Positions 51,784 through 60,415 of a stretch of DNA of 64,000 nucleotides are shown in pieces. Within the stretch, counting starts at the first letter, position 1, and the number at the start of each line of letters is the position of its first letter. The notes under the pieces are model-generated. The model saw only the letters and a list, made by a program, of their open reading frames with translations, did no database searches and had not been told where the DNA came from. Both the position numbers and the translations under genes were made by a program. The DNA comes from an uncultured Chloroflexota bacterium (GTDB lineage Bacteria > Chloroflexota > UBA11872 > VXNJ01), in NCBI GenBank assembly GCA_913043205.1, contig CAJWLF010000004.1:57853-121852 (forward strand), written 5' to 3'.

Positions 51784-52671
51784 ATGCAGATTGGCTATAT
51801 AGGGTTGGGCAAAATGGGATTGCCCATGGCTGCGAACTTCAGGAAGGCAGGCCACGATTTAGTTGTACATAACCGTAGCCGGGCCAAAGTAGACGCATTT
51901 GCTGCAGAAGGAGGTGTTACTGCCACTACTCCAGCCCAAGTGTCAGAGAATTCTGAAGTGATTTGTGTAAACGTACCAACCCCAGAAGTTTCATTGGAAA
52001 TATTTCTTGGCGAAAATGGTGCAATAGAGACTGCTCGCGAAGGACAACTATGGATCGATTTTGGTACTAATGGTCCGGATACTGCCCGTATTTGTGCCGA
52101 GGCTGCGGCAGACCTAGGAGTTAGCTACCTGGATGCTCCCGTGAGTGGTGGGCCCGGCGGTGCGGAGGCGGGCACGCTGGCTGTTTTTGTGGGTGGGTCT
52201 GAAGATTCTTTCGCTCAGGGCAAAGACTTACTGGGCATCATCGGGGGCAAGATTGAACACTTCGGACCGGCAGGGTCTGGTTGTATAGCGAAGCTCACGA
52301 ATCAAATGATTATTGCAAGTGTTCGTGCAGCAAATGCGGAAGCTTTTGTATTGGCCGTGAAGAACGGGTTGAATCCACAGCAACTTTTTGAGACGTTAAT
52401 GGGAGCTTTTGCTGCCAATCGATGTATGGAAGTTGATATCCCAAATCTTGTTCTACCTGGGGACTACACGGCGAATTTTGCTGTTGATTTACTGTTAAAA
52501 GATTTGGGATTGGCTCTCGAAGTAGGGCGTCAGAGCGGTGTGCCATTGATTGCTACGGCGCAGGCGGATCAGTTATACCAAGAAATCAGATCCAAGGGTT
52601 GGGGGGATCTTGATGCTGCTGCCACGTTCAAACGGCTTGAAGAAATTGTTGGGGTGAAAGTCGGAAACTGA
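51784..52671 (+). CDS. NAD(P)-dependent beta-hydroxyacid dehydrogenase (3-hydroxyisobutyrate dehydrogenase family)
   Basis: IGYIGLGKMGLPMAANFRKAGHDLVVHNR, LDAPVSGGPGGAEAGTL, CIAKLTNQ. Confidence 0.9.
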   Translation: MQIGYIGLGKMGLPMAANFRKAGHDLVVHNRSRAKVDAFAAEGGVTATTPAQVSENSEVICVNVPTPEVSLEIFLGENGAIETAREGQLWIDFGTNGPDTARICAEAAADLGVSYLDAPVSGGPGGAEAGTLAVFVGGSEDSFAQGKDLLGIIGGKIEHFGPAGSGCIAKLTNQMIIASVRAANAEAFVLAVKNGLNPQQLFETLMGAFAANRCMEVDIPNLVLPGDYTANFAVDLLLKDLGLALEVGRQSGVPLIATAQADQLYQEIRSKGWGDLDAAATFKRLEEIVGVKVGN

Positions 52672-52711
52672 TATTTAAGAAGATGTATGGAATCATTTCA
52701 GATCTTGATTT

Positions 52712-53125
52712 TTGTGCAATGGGATTGGTCGAATTGATGTGATACGTAGATTCTTAGTTCGTTGGTCGTCTAACGTTGTTGCTGTGATGATTGCGGAAAT
52801 ATTGATGTTTCCGAATATCAAGCTGCCTGAAACTGGTAGCTCGGAATATTGGTCGACACTGGCAGGATTTGGGGCCTTATTGGCTTGCCTAACTCTCTAC
52901 GTGAGACCGATGGTATACAAAATTATGGGTCCAGTGACTTGTCTTGTGATGGTAGCGACATTGGGTGCAGCTCACTTTGTATCGTCAATTGCATTGTTTT
53001 GGTTGGCAGGAAGATTTGTGGACGGAGTTGAAATAGGTGGCTTTGTTTATGTGCTTCAAGGCGCAATTGTTGTCGGTGTGATTGGGGTTCTTGGATCGTT
53101 AATTCTTGGCGGTCGCCGTGGTTAA
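52712..53125 (+). CDS. Small membrane protein, phage holin superfamily IV-like
   Basis: Four hydrophobic segments; clearly paralogous to 57483..57947; start uncertain (52712 or GTG 52739). Confidence 0.65.
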   Translation: MCNGIGRIDVIRRFLVRWSSNVVAVMIAEILMFPNIKLPETGSSEYWSTLAGFGALLACLTLYVRPMVYKIMGPVTCLVMVATLGAAHFVSSIALFWLAGRFVDGVEIGGFVYVLQGAIVVGVIGVLGSLILGGRRG

Positions 53126-53169
53126 CCGTGATTTTGCTTTTTTGCTTTATAGAATTAAGTGACGGGTAA

Positions 53170-54936
53170 ATGAAAGTTCTGCCGCCTACCTTAATGGCGT
53201 CTATTCACTCTCATTTGGTATCCAATGGTCGGTCATCAAGTATTAATGAATTGGCGGCTATTGCTTTTTCTGCAGAAAGCTTGCTGCCTCAAGTCTTAAT
53301 CGACTTAGTAAAGGTCCAATGTCAGAGAGACCCGCGATTTGATGTTAATGATGATAGTGTTTCCCTCGCCATATGGAATAAATATAAGAGAAATTTTGAT
53401 GAAGTCGAGTATGTGGCGTTCGATATCGAGACTAATGGAGGGAGGTCTGGACGGCATAGAATAATTGAAATTGGGGCGGTTAGATTTGGAGATCATATCG
53501 AAGATCAGCAATATTCGAGCTTTGTTGCTTGTGACGACGTGATACCCAAATTTGTCAGCAGATTAACTGGTATCACACCAGAAATGTTGGAGGGTGCTGC
53601 TGCAATAGAAGAGGTGTTGAGTGAATTTTCCGAATTTGCCCAGGGTGCGGTACCTATAGCCCATAACTTGATTGCTGACATGTCATATTTGAATAATGAG
53701 TTTTTATGGTTGGGACAATCACCTGCATTTAATGATGGGATAGATACGATGGAGCTGTGCTCAGCTCTTTTGCCTGAAGGGTCTCAAATTGGGCTTCAGG
53801 CAGTATTGGACTATTTCGAAATTTCAAGAAATGTGCAACATCGTGCTATTTCTGATGCGAAAGCTGTCCGTAATCTATGGGGGAAATTGCAGGTCGTTGC
53901 CTGTGACCGTGGAATCGTGTCAATAATGGAATTAAACCGATTTATTCGTGAAAAGTCTGACGGATTGGGCATGGCCCGTAAATCCAGAGAACTTGCGAGA
54001 TGGGCTTCATTAAATTTACCTGCCCTTCCTGGCGTATACATATTTCGTGATTCTTCTTCCCGCGTTTTATATGTAGGGAAATCCAACTCTCTCCAACGGA
54101 GAGTGCGAAGTCATTTCACTAGATCTAGACGTAATCCGGAAAAGAATGAAGCCCTTATTGAATTGACAGCGGCCATTGATTTTGAGTTAACGGGATCTGA
54201 TCTAAGTGCTCTGATTAGAGAGTTGGAGCTCATCGAGGAATTTTCACCGCCCTACAACCATCAAGTAAATAGGCATCCTAGTTGCAGATATGTGAGGTTG
54301 AGCGAGGGTCCGGATTATGCCGTCAAGTGTGTTCGTGATACGGGAAAGGACAACGCTGTCTATTCTGGTCCCTATCGAACTGGAGCTGATGCTCGATTAG
54401 TAGCATCTGGTATAGCGTCAATATTGCATGTTATTGGTGGCGCAACAGGAATCTCATTAGCCGATGTCAGAGCACTCATATTGGAACTGGTTATTGCGGG
54501 GCCCAAATCGGCGATCCAATTGCTTGAAGCATCCAGTGCAAAAAGTAACGATGTGAAATCATTAACTAAGGGGCTTAGGAGTTTTAAGAAATGGAAATAT
54601 CCGATTGCAGGGGGATTGGGAGGTTCTAGAGTTGTAGTGGTTGGGCACGGCGTCCATCCCGGCTGTGTCGAACTAAGGTTAATTGTCGATGGAGTCATAT
54701 TGACTCTGGACAAGTTGCATCGTCCGAGCAAAGGACAAGTGCGGGATGTGATTAAAAGATCTCTTGAAGCTCCCATTGAACGTCATCAATGTTCAGGATC
54801 TCTGGTAAATCTATTGTTATCGTGGCTGTACCAGAATCTGAAATCTGACTCTGTCTTTGTAATCGACTCTGGCAAACATGATTTGCAAGCAACGGTTAAT
54901 TTTGTATGGAGAAAAGTTCGCCTGATCACTCGTTGA
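53170..54936 (+). CDS. DnaQ-like DEDD 3'-5' exonuclease fused to a GIY-YIG (UvrC-N/Cho-like) nuclease
   Basis: FDIETNG / HNLIADMSYLN / HRAISDAKAV exonuclease motifs followed by LPGVYIFRDSSSRVLYVGKSNSLQRRVRSHF and RELELIEEFSPPYNHQ. Confidence 0.88.
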   Translation: MKVLPPTLMASIHSHLVSNGRSSSINELAAIAFSAESLLPQVLIDLVKVQCQRDPRFDVNDDSVSLAIWNKYKRNFDEVEYVAFDIETNGGRSGRHRIIEIGAVRFGDHIEDQQYSSFVACDDVIPKFVSRLTGITPEMLEGAAAIEEVLSEFSEFAQGAVPIAHNLIADMSYLNNEFLWLGQSPAFNDGIDTMELCSALLPEGSQIGLQAVLDYFEISRNVQHRAISDAKAVRNLWGKLQVVACDRGIVSIMELNRFIREKSDGLGMARKSRELARWASLNLPALPGVYIFRDSSSRVLYVGKSNSLQRRVRSHFTRSRRNPEKNEALIELTAAIDFELTGSDLSALIRELELIEEFSPPYNHQVNRHPSCRYVRLSEGPDYAVKCVRDTGKDNAVYSGPYRTGADARLVASGIASILHVIGGATGISLADVRALILELVIAGPKSAIQLLEASSAKSNDVKSLTKGLRSFKKWKYPIAGGLGGSRVVVVGHGVHPGCVELRLIVDGVILTLDKLHRPSKGQVRDVIKRSLEAPIERHQCSGSLVNLLLSWLYQNLKSDSVFVIDSGKHDLQATVNFVWRKVRLITR

Positions 54937-56295
54937 TTAAAGTGATTCGGTAGCGTTAAGTGCGAGCAACAAACTTGCTGCCTTGTCACAGGTTTCTGCA
55001 TATTCGGTTTTGGGGGCTGAGTCAGCCACTATTCCTCCACCTACCCGAAATTCGAAATTGTCTTTATGCGCATATATTGTTCTTATTGGAATGCTAGATG
55101 TCACACTCATATCGAACCCCAGCGAAGCTATCACACCACAATACCCATTCCTTGCCCCTCGTTCTATTTCTGCAATTATTTCCATAGCGCGGATCTTTGG
55201 GGCTCCTGTGACCGATCCGCCTGGAAATAGAGCTTTCAAAACCTCAGTGATTTCAATTTCGGATCTTAATTGTGCCTCTATTCTGGATTCCAGATGATGA
55301 ATAGCAGGATGAGTTATCAGTTGGGCCAGCTTGCTGGTAGTCACTCCGCCTGGTACGGATATTTTGCCGAGATCATTCCGGAGAACGTCCACAATCATTA
55401 TGTTTTCAGCTAGGTCTTTGTCGCTATTGCGTAAATCTGTTGATAATTGCGTGTCTTGCACAGGGTCTCTACTTCTCGGACGGGTACCCTTGATTGGCTG
55501 GCTAAACACTTGTTTGTGATTACCTACTACATACATCTCTGGTGAGGATGATATGGTGGCTTTGTCGCCATCATGTAAGTAAGCTGACATGTGTGAAGTC
55601 CCCGTTCTTCTTGCGATCTGGTCGTATACAGTTTTAGGGTGTGCAGATAATTTGCCATGTATGAGTCGTGATATACATGCTTGATAGATGTCCCCATCCT
55701 CGATGTATCTGAGTACGCGTTTGACAGCATTATGGTATTCGCCAGGTGAAAAGTCCGAATGCGCTTCTGTCTTTTGTATTACGGCAGGATTAGATGTCAT
55801 TGGGTTTAGTAGGCGACTACGTATTTCTTCTATATATGAAACTGGTCTACATCCTGTATTAGTCCAGATTAAAAGGTTCTCGCCGGTCTCACCGTTGGGT
55901 GTTACCGCCCAGTCGTAGAGTCCGAATCGCATTAGAGGGTAATCGTACGGTTTTTTAGCTCCTCTTATTCTTTCAATCCGATACGCACTTTCATATGCGA
56001 TCTCGCCTATGGCAGCCCCCAAAAAAATGTCAGTTGAAGTAGGGTTTTTGTGCCGGTATTTGGCCAACATAAACTTGAGTGCTTCAAACCCTGACGATCC
56101 GAGTAAACCTAGGTTTTGGCTTTCCGCATATGTGCCAGTCCAAGTTAAGACGTCGAAAGGATCTGCCGTCAAGATGTTGGATCCCCATCCAGGCCCATCA
56201 AGTAGTGCTAGATTTGGTAAACCCATCAAATTATTGCAGAGCACAGATAACGGTGCGTCAGTTCCCAATGGTTCTATGTAAATAGGGTCTTTCAT
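54937..56295 (-). CDS. pabB: Aminodeoxychorismate synthase component I / chorismate-binding enzyme
   Basis: FSQPIKGTRPRSRDPVQD, DLAENIMIVDVLRNDLGKIS, LFPGGSVTGAPKIRAMEII. Confidence 0.88.
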   Translation of the reverse strand: MKDPIYIEPLGTDAPLSVLCNNLMGLPNLALLDGPGWGSNILTADPFDVLTWTGTYAESQNLGLLGSSGFEALKFMLAKYRHKNPTSTDIFLGAAIGEIAYESAYRIERIRGAKKPYDYPLMRFGLYDWAVTPNGETGENLLIWTNTGCRPVSYIEEIRSRLLNPMTSNPAVIQKTEAHSDFSPGEYHNAVKRVLRYIEDGDIYQACISRLIHGKLSAHPKTVYDQIARRTGTSHMSAYLHDGDKATISSSPEMYVVGNHKQVFSQPIKGTRPRSRDPVQDTQLSTDLRNSDKDLAENIMIVDVLRNDLGKISVPGGVTTSKLAQLITHPAIHHLESRIEAQLRSEIEITEVLKALFPGGSVTGAPKIRAMEIIAEIERGARNGYCGVIASLGFDMSVTSSIPIRTIYAHKDNFEFRVGGGIVADSAPKTEYAETCDKAASLLLALNATESL

Positions 56296-56346
56296 GTAAA
56301 AGTGTTTTGTGTTTTGCGGGCCTAGTCAGAAACAAAGAGAAACAAT

Positions 56347-56420
56347 TGGAGGCGACGATCGGAATCGAACCGATGATAAGGGTTTTGCAGACCCCCGCCT
56401 TGCCACTTGGCTACGTCGCC
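56347..56420 (-). tRNA. tRNA-Cys (GCA), CCA encoded
   Basis: Minus strand GGCGACGTAGCCAAGTGGCAAGGCGGGGGTCTGCAAAACCCTTATCATCGGTTCGATTCCGATCGTCGCCTCCA folds as a tRNA; loop CTGCAAA. Confidence 0.96.
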
Positions 56421-56535
56421 CAGCATACTCGCAGTGTACCCAGTATAACGCTGCATTGTAGAACATAATGCAGATAAGTGATATGCAGATTACAGATATC
56501 GATTATTGGAAAAGTGTTGTACTCTTAACATTAGT

Positions 56536-57480
56536 ATGAAGTCGCTAAACAAATATATTGGTTCTATCTTAGGGCTCGCTGTAGGCGATGCTTTGGGTAT
56601 GCCTGTCGAATTTCAGCCAGTAGACCCATCTGCACCGGTTCGGGATATGCGTCCAGCGGTGCGTTTCGACAGTGTTGCTGGCGAAGAAATAAAGCTACCG
56701 GCTGGTGCTTGGACGGACGACACTTCGATGGCTTTATGCTTAGCAGATAGCATCCTAATGTCCGAGGAATTTAGTCCGGAAGACCAGCTTTCCAAATATT
56801 TGAACTGGTTCAGAGCTGGATATCTCAGCGCGATTGACAAATGCTTTGGTATAGGTCCTACGGTACGTGCTGTGCTTGAGGAATTCGAATCTGGGAATAT
56901 AGATCCAGGCGATCTTATTGCGACCACCAACGGTGCATTGATGCGAGTGTCTCCAGTAGGTCTGGCGTATTGTTCAGATGCTGTACAGGCGGTAGAGTTG
57001 TCCGGGGAGAGTTCGAAGACTACGCATAAGTCCAGTGAATCTGTGGATTCATGTAGGTATATGGGTGCCTTATTAGCGGGTGCTGTTCGCGGAGCTGATA
57101 AGGACGAATTATTGTCCCCATTTTTCTTTCCTGGATCAAATGAGGGTTATTGGGATGCTATGCCGCTTTGCCCCGAAATAGCAGAGATTGCAGCGGGTTC
57201 CTTCAAGACTAAGAAGCCACCGGAGATAAATGGAGCCAATCAAGCATCTGCTACTTTGGAAGCAGCCCTCTGGGCTTTTTACGGATCTGACGATTTTGCA
57301 GCAGGGTGCACTATGGCAGTAATGCTCGGGTTAGATGCCGATACAACAGCAGCCGTGTATGGGGCTCTTGCGGGTGCGTACTACGGCGCTGATGAGATAC
57401 CTTCTGATTGGGTTTCACATGTTGCCCACTACGATATGCTCGTAGATTATGCTGAACGTCTACATGCGTATTCCGGGTAA
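56536..57480 (+). CDS. ADP-ribosylglycohydrolase family protein
   Basis: GSILGLAVGDALGMPVEF, AWTDDTSMALCLADS, GLDADTTAAVYGALAGAYYG; ATG at 56536 preferred. Confidence 0.88.
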   Translation: MKSLNKYIGSILGLAVGDALGMPVEFQPVDPSAPVRDMRPAVRFDSVAGEEIKLPAGAWTDDTSMALCLADSILMSEEFSPEDQLSKYLNWFRAGYLSAIDKCFGIGPTVRAVLEEFESGNIDPGDLIATTNGALMRVSPVGLAYCSDAVQAVELSGESSKTTHKSSESVDSCRYMGALLAGAVRGADKDELLSPFFFPGSNEGYWDAMPLCPEIAEIAAGSFKTKKPPEINGANQASATLEAALWAFYGSDDFAAGCTMAVMLGLDADTTAAVYGALAGAYYGADEIPSDWVSHVAHYDMLVDYAERLHAYSG

Positions 57481-57482
57481 GG

Positions 57483-57947
57483 TTACGAATCTTTAGAGTC
57501 ATCCCCGTCTTGAGTTTTCCCTACAATAATTCGAAAATCTGACTTATTGAACTGAAAAATGTGATTTGTGATAGTCCCTGTTAAGGATGCGGTTATAGCT
57601 CCTAGTAGCGCATATCCGAATCCTGCTACTTGGACTGGGCCGATAAATTCGCCAGCTAGCCAAAACATTAGTGCACCTAAGAAAAAGTGACCTAATCCAA
57701 AAGTGAGGACCATAAAAATGCAGCTTAGTGGAGCAAACAACAAATATAGGGCTGGGCGGAGAAATCCATTGAGTAATGCCAATATTGCTCCGAACGCGAG
57801 GGCGGTCATCCAATAATCGATAGATCCTCTATCTGGCAATTGGATATTAGGGTGCAATATGGCTTCTGCGATTATTACTGCGATTGTGTTGGCAACAATT
57901 TGGATTGATAATCGTGCCAAGAATATATCTCTAGGCTGGCCCAGCAT
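57483..57947 (-). CDS. Small membrane protein, phage holin superfamily IV-like (paralog of 52712..53125)
   Basis: LLNGFLRPALYLLFAPLSCIFMVLTFGLGHFFLGALMFWLAG plus C-terminal GFGYALLGAITASLTG. Confidence 0.72.
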   Translation of the reverse strand: MLGQPRDIFLARLSIQIVANTIAVIIAEAILHPNIQLPDRGSIDYWMTALAFGAILALLNGFLRPALYLLFAPLSCIFMVLTFGLGHFFLGALMFWLAGEFIGPVQVAGFGYALLGAITASLTGTITNHIFQFNKSDFRIIVGKTQDGDDSKDS

Positions 57948-58193
57948 TTTACATCCTCATCTTATTTGGCGGATTATCGGATCAGTTGCAACTTAGGTTT
58001 TACGCTATGGCGACCTTGCTATGCGCGTACTAAGCCTACTTCTCCTGGTAATTTTGTTGTTATATGCTCAAAACCCGTTGTGTCTGAGTGGCTATTGGTG
58101 GTTTTTGCTAGCAGCTCATCAATTGAATCTATTCCAATTGCTTGATCACGTAGTGGTTTTTGACCTGTGACTTAATTTCGCTCGAATTAAATT

Positions 58194-58233
58194 TGCCGGG
58201 AGCCATCTAAATCTAATTGGATGACCCCCGGCA
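58194..58233 (-). terminator. Putative terminator downstream of the RRM gene
   Basis: TGCCGGG ... CCCGGCA stem with a partial CATC/GATG extension, followed on the minus strand by AAATTTAATT. Confidence 0.5.
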
Positions 58234-58259
58234 GAGTGTCGAGCTAGGTTGAAATTAAT

Positions 58260-58538
58260 TTACCAGCGGCCACCGCCACCGCCACCGCCACGTTCGGGAC
58301 GTTTGCGCGCTTCGTTGACCGTTAGGACTCGCCCCCCAAGTTCTCGGCTATTCATGCCTTCGATGGCTGCTCTCGCTTCATCTTCTTGATCCATTGTGAC
58401 AAAGCCAAAACCTCGGGAACGGCCCGAATCACGATCAGTTACTACAGTAGCTCGACTTACGGATCCAAATTTCTCAAATTCGGCTTGCAGTTCGTTCTCA
58501 GTAGTAGCGTAGGACAAGTTGCCCACGTAAATTTCCAT
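58260..58538 (-). CDS. Glycine-rich RNA-binding protein (single RRM)
   Basis: MEIYVGNLSYATTENELQAEF (RNP2), RSRGFGFVTM (RNP1), RPERGGGGGGGRW tail; GGAG SD before ATG 58538. Confidence 0.93.
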   Translation of the reverse strand: MEIYVGNLSYATTENELQAEFEKFGSVSRATVVTDRDSGRSRGFGFVTMDQEDEARAAIEGMNSRELGGRVLTVNEARKRPERGGGGGGGRW

Positions 58539-58945
58539 ACGGATACTCCAAACATTCCTTCTGCGATGCATGTCATCGCTCTAAGAGACGGTCCTCTCAG
58601 ATCCGTCCCGAAAACTATTCGTCGACTGCGTGTTTCCGAGAGTGGTGAGTACAGGTGAAGGTTGCGATCCGTATCAATCCGCAACTCGACATTCGGAATA
58701 ACAAGGGAAAACGCGTCCTAATTGGACTTACGCACAACGTCGGAGCACGCCCGACCCCACAAGGCTACCAGCTACGGACCAAATCGTATATACAAAAACT
58801 ACGGAATATTTGCGATGTCCCGGTAATCTCTTCAGGGAAGCACTCAGATAATTAGGTTTTTGCTTGACGAATATATGTAACCTAGGTTGGTCTGATGGCC
58901 ATAAATTGGCAAAAAGTTTGCTTGTTAATCTCAAAGAATAACTGG

Positions 58946-59021
58946 TGGTGCCGAGGGCCGGAATCGAACCGGCGACACATGGATTTTCAGTCCACTGCTC
59001 TACCAACTGAGCTACCTCGGC
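58946..59021 (-). tRNA. tRNA-Phe (GAA), CCA encoded
   Basis: Minus strand GCCGAGGTAGCTCAGTTGGTAGAGCAGTGGACTGAAAATCCATGTGTCGCCGGTTCGATTCCGGCCCTCGGCACCA. Confidence 0.97.
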
Positions 59022-59047
59022 AGAGGCCCCTTCGCGTGCCACCGCAT

Positions 59048-59124
59048 TGGTGGGCGATGCAGGGCTCGAACCTGCGACCCCTACGGTGTAAACGTAGTGC
59101 TCTATCCAGCTGAGCTAATCGCCC
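59048..59124 (-). tRNA. tRNA-Val (UAC), CCA encoded
   Basis: Minus strand GGGCGATTAGCTCAGCTGGATAGAGCACTACGTTTACACCGTAGGGGTCGCAGGTTCGAGCCCTGCATCGCCCACCA; anticodon loop TTTACAC. Confidence 0.97.
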
Positions 59125-59241
59125 CTGGCCGACTGCCTTTTGTTATAGAACACGCACAGATCATACTGAAATGTGCAGGCACTCTGCCACATTCAAACAA
59201 GAAGCCCTATGTCGATTGCAACAACGTCTTTGTTCCAGTAA

Positions 59242-60111
59242 TCAGTTGCCCGACTTTTCTGATCCTGCATTTACATAAACTGGGAGCCCACTGCTCGGAC
59301 TAACTGGAACGTAAATGACATTGCCGTCCTTTTGCTCCTTGAGACTTTCGATATATAGGAATTGCAAGTATTCAGGCGTAAGAGTTTCATTAACTAGCTG
59401 CTGGGCGTCTCTTTGACCAGTTGCCTCTTCTACTCTACGCTTCGCTTCTTGCTGAGCCTCTTGGACCTTGAACTCTCGTTCTTGAATGGCTTGTTCTGCA
59501 GCCAGTTTATTTTCAATAGCCGTTTGGATCACAGTAGGCAGTCGAACATCTCTCAGTAGCACATCTTCCACCAGGATGCCACGTGATTGAACAGCCTTGC
59601 CTAATTGTTCTTCGATCTTGATTGCTACTTGTTCACGGCCTTCTGTATACAGAGCTGAGGCTGTATATTGTGCGACTACGTCACGAATGGCATTACGTAT
59701 TGCTGGCCGCACTATGACCCCCTGGTAGTTTCGACCAACGGTACGAAAAATATTTGCAGATTGGTCGAAATTCAATCTATAAAGAACCGTTATATCGAGA
59801 CCTACAGTTAATCCCTCTTTCGTTAGTGTTTGAACGGCGTCATCTGTGCCACGCCCTGCGTCTTCTGCACGCGAGCTCATAGTAAACTCTTGTGTACGCA
59901 CATTCATTTGCTCTAATGATGCCCATGGGACTTTGAATATCAACCCTGAGGGTCTCGGATTTGGATCCACGACTCCAAATGTGTGAATTACTCCTGCTTG
60001 CCCTACCCCAACAATCCTTACACTAAAAAATGCCACCAACGCCAAGGCAGCGATGATGATAACGAATACACCGAGTGCGGCTGACCCGGTACGCGGTTCC
60101 GACATCGACAT
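59242..60111 (-). CDS. SPFH/prohibitin-family membrane protein
   Basis: N-terminal TM, VGVGQAGVIHTFGVVDPNPRPSGLIFKVPW, REQVAIKIEEQLGKAVQSRGILVEDVLLRDVRLP, AIQEREFKVQEAQQEAKRRVEEA. Confidence 0.9.
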   Translation of the reverse strand: MSMSEPRTGSAALGVFVIIIAALALVAFFSVRIVGVGQAGVIHTFGVVDPNPRPSGLIFKVPWASLEQMNVRTQEFTMSSRAEDAGRGTDDAVQTLTKEGLTVGLDITVLYRLNFDQSANIFRTVGRNYQGVIVRPAIRNAIRDVVAQYTASALYTEGREQVAIKIEEQLGKAVQSRGILVEDVLLRDVRLPTVIQTAIENKLAAEQAIQEREFKVQEAQQEAKRRVEEATGQRDAQQLVNETLTPEYLQFLYIESLKEQKDGNVIYVPVSPSSGLPVYVNAGSEKSGN

Positions 60112-60295
60112 AATCCATCTCCTGAAGTCTCGAGAACTTAATTCGTGAGTCTAACGTTACAAACCCATTGGTTCTACCATCGGCCCTATTTGCGGTAGCA
60201 GATAACACCTTATCGATGGTACATGCCATAGTAACACTCTCAATGAGTGAAGATGTGAGATTTTCCTAGTTATAATTGTATGTATGCAGTAATTA

Positions 60296-60307
60296 GACAG
60301 ATCTGTC
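60296..60307. promoter_or_regulatory. 12-bp palindrome GACAGATCTGTC upstream of the GH-like lipoprotein gene
   Basis: Perfect palindrome just upstream of a possible promoter TTAAGA(60312)-17 nt-TATAGA(60335). Confidence 0.4.
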
Positions 60308-60415
60308 GGCATTAAGAACGGTTGTGATTTACTGTATAGATATATTCAAGAAGCATACAGACATGTAGATAGAGGTATTGCTGTGTTTAAACGGATCCTA
60401 GAAGGGCGAACGGTG

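Noticed and set aside
52712-53125. Possible prophage signal from holin-like genes
   Set aside because: No integrase, terminase, capsid or other phage genes nearby; the family is common as a chromosomal membrane protein.
58655-58855. 66-aa plus ORF between the RRM gene and the tRNAs
   Set aside because: No family resemblance, no convincing SD, and no supporting context.
58728-59303. ORFs spanning the tRNA-Phe/tRNA-Val region (58728..59042, 58895..59113, 59097..59303)
   Set aside because: They run through two well-formed tRNA genes; peptides such as GPESNRRHMDFQSTALPTELPRQ are the familiar mistranslation of tRNA antisense sequence.
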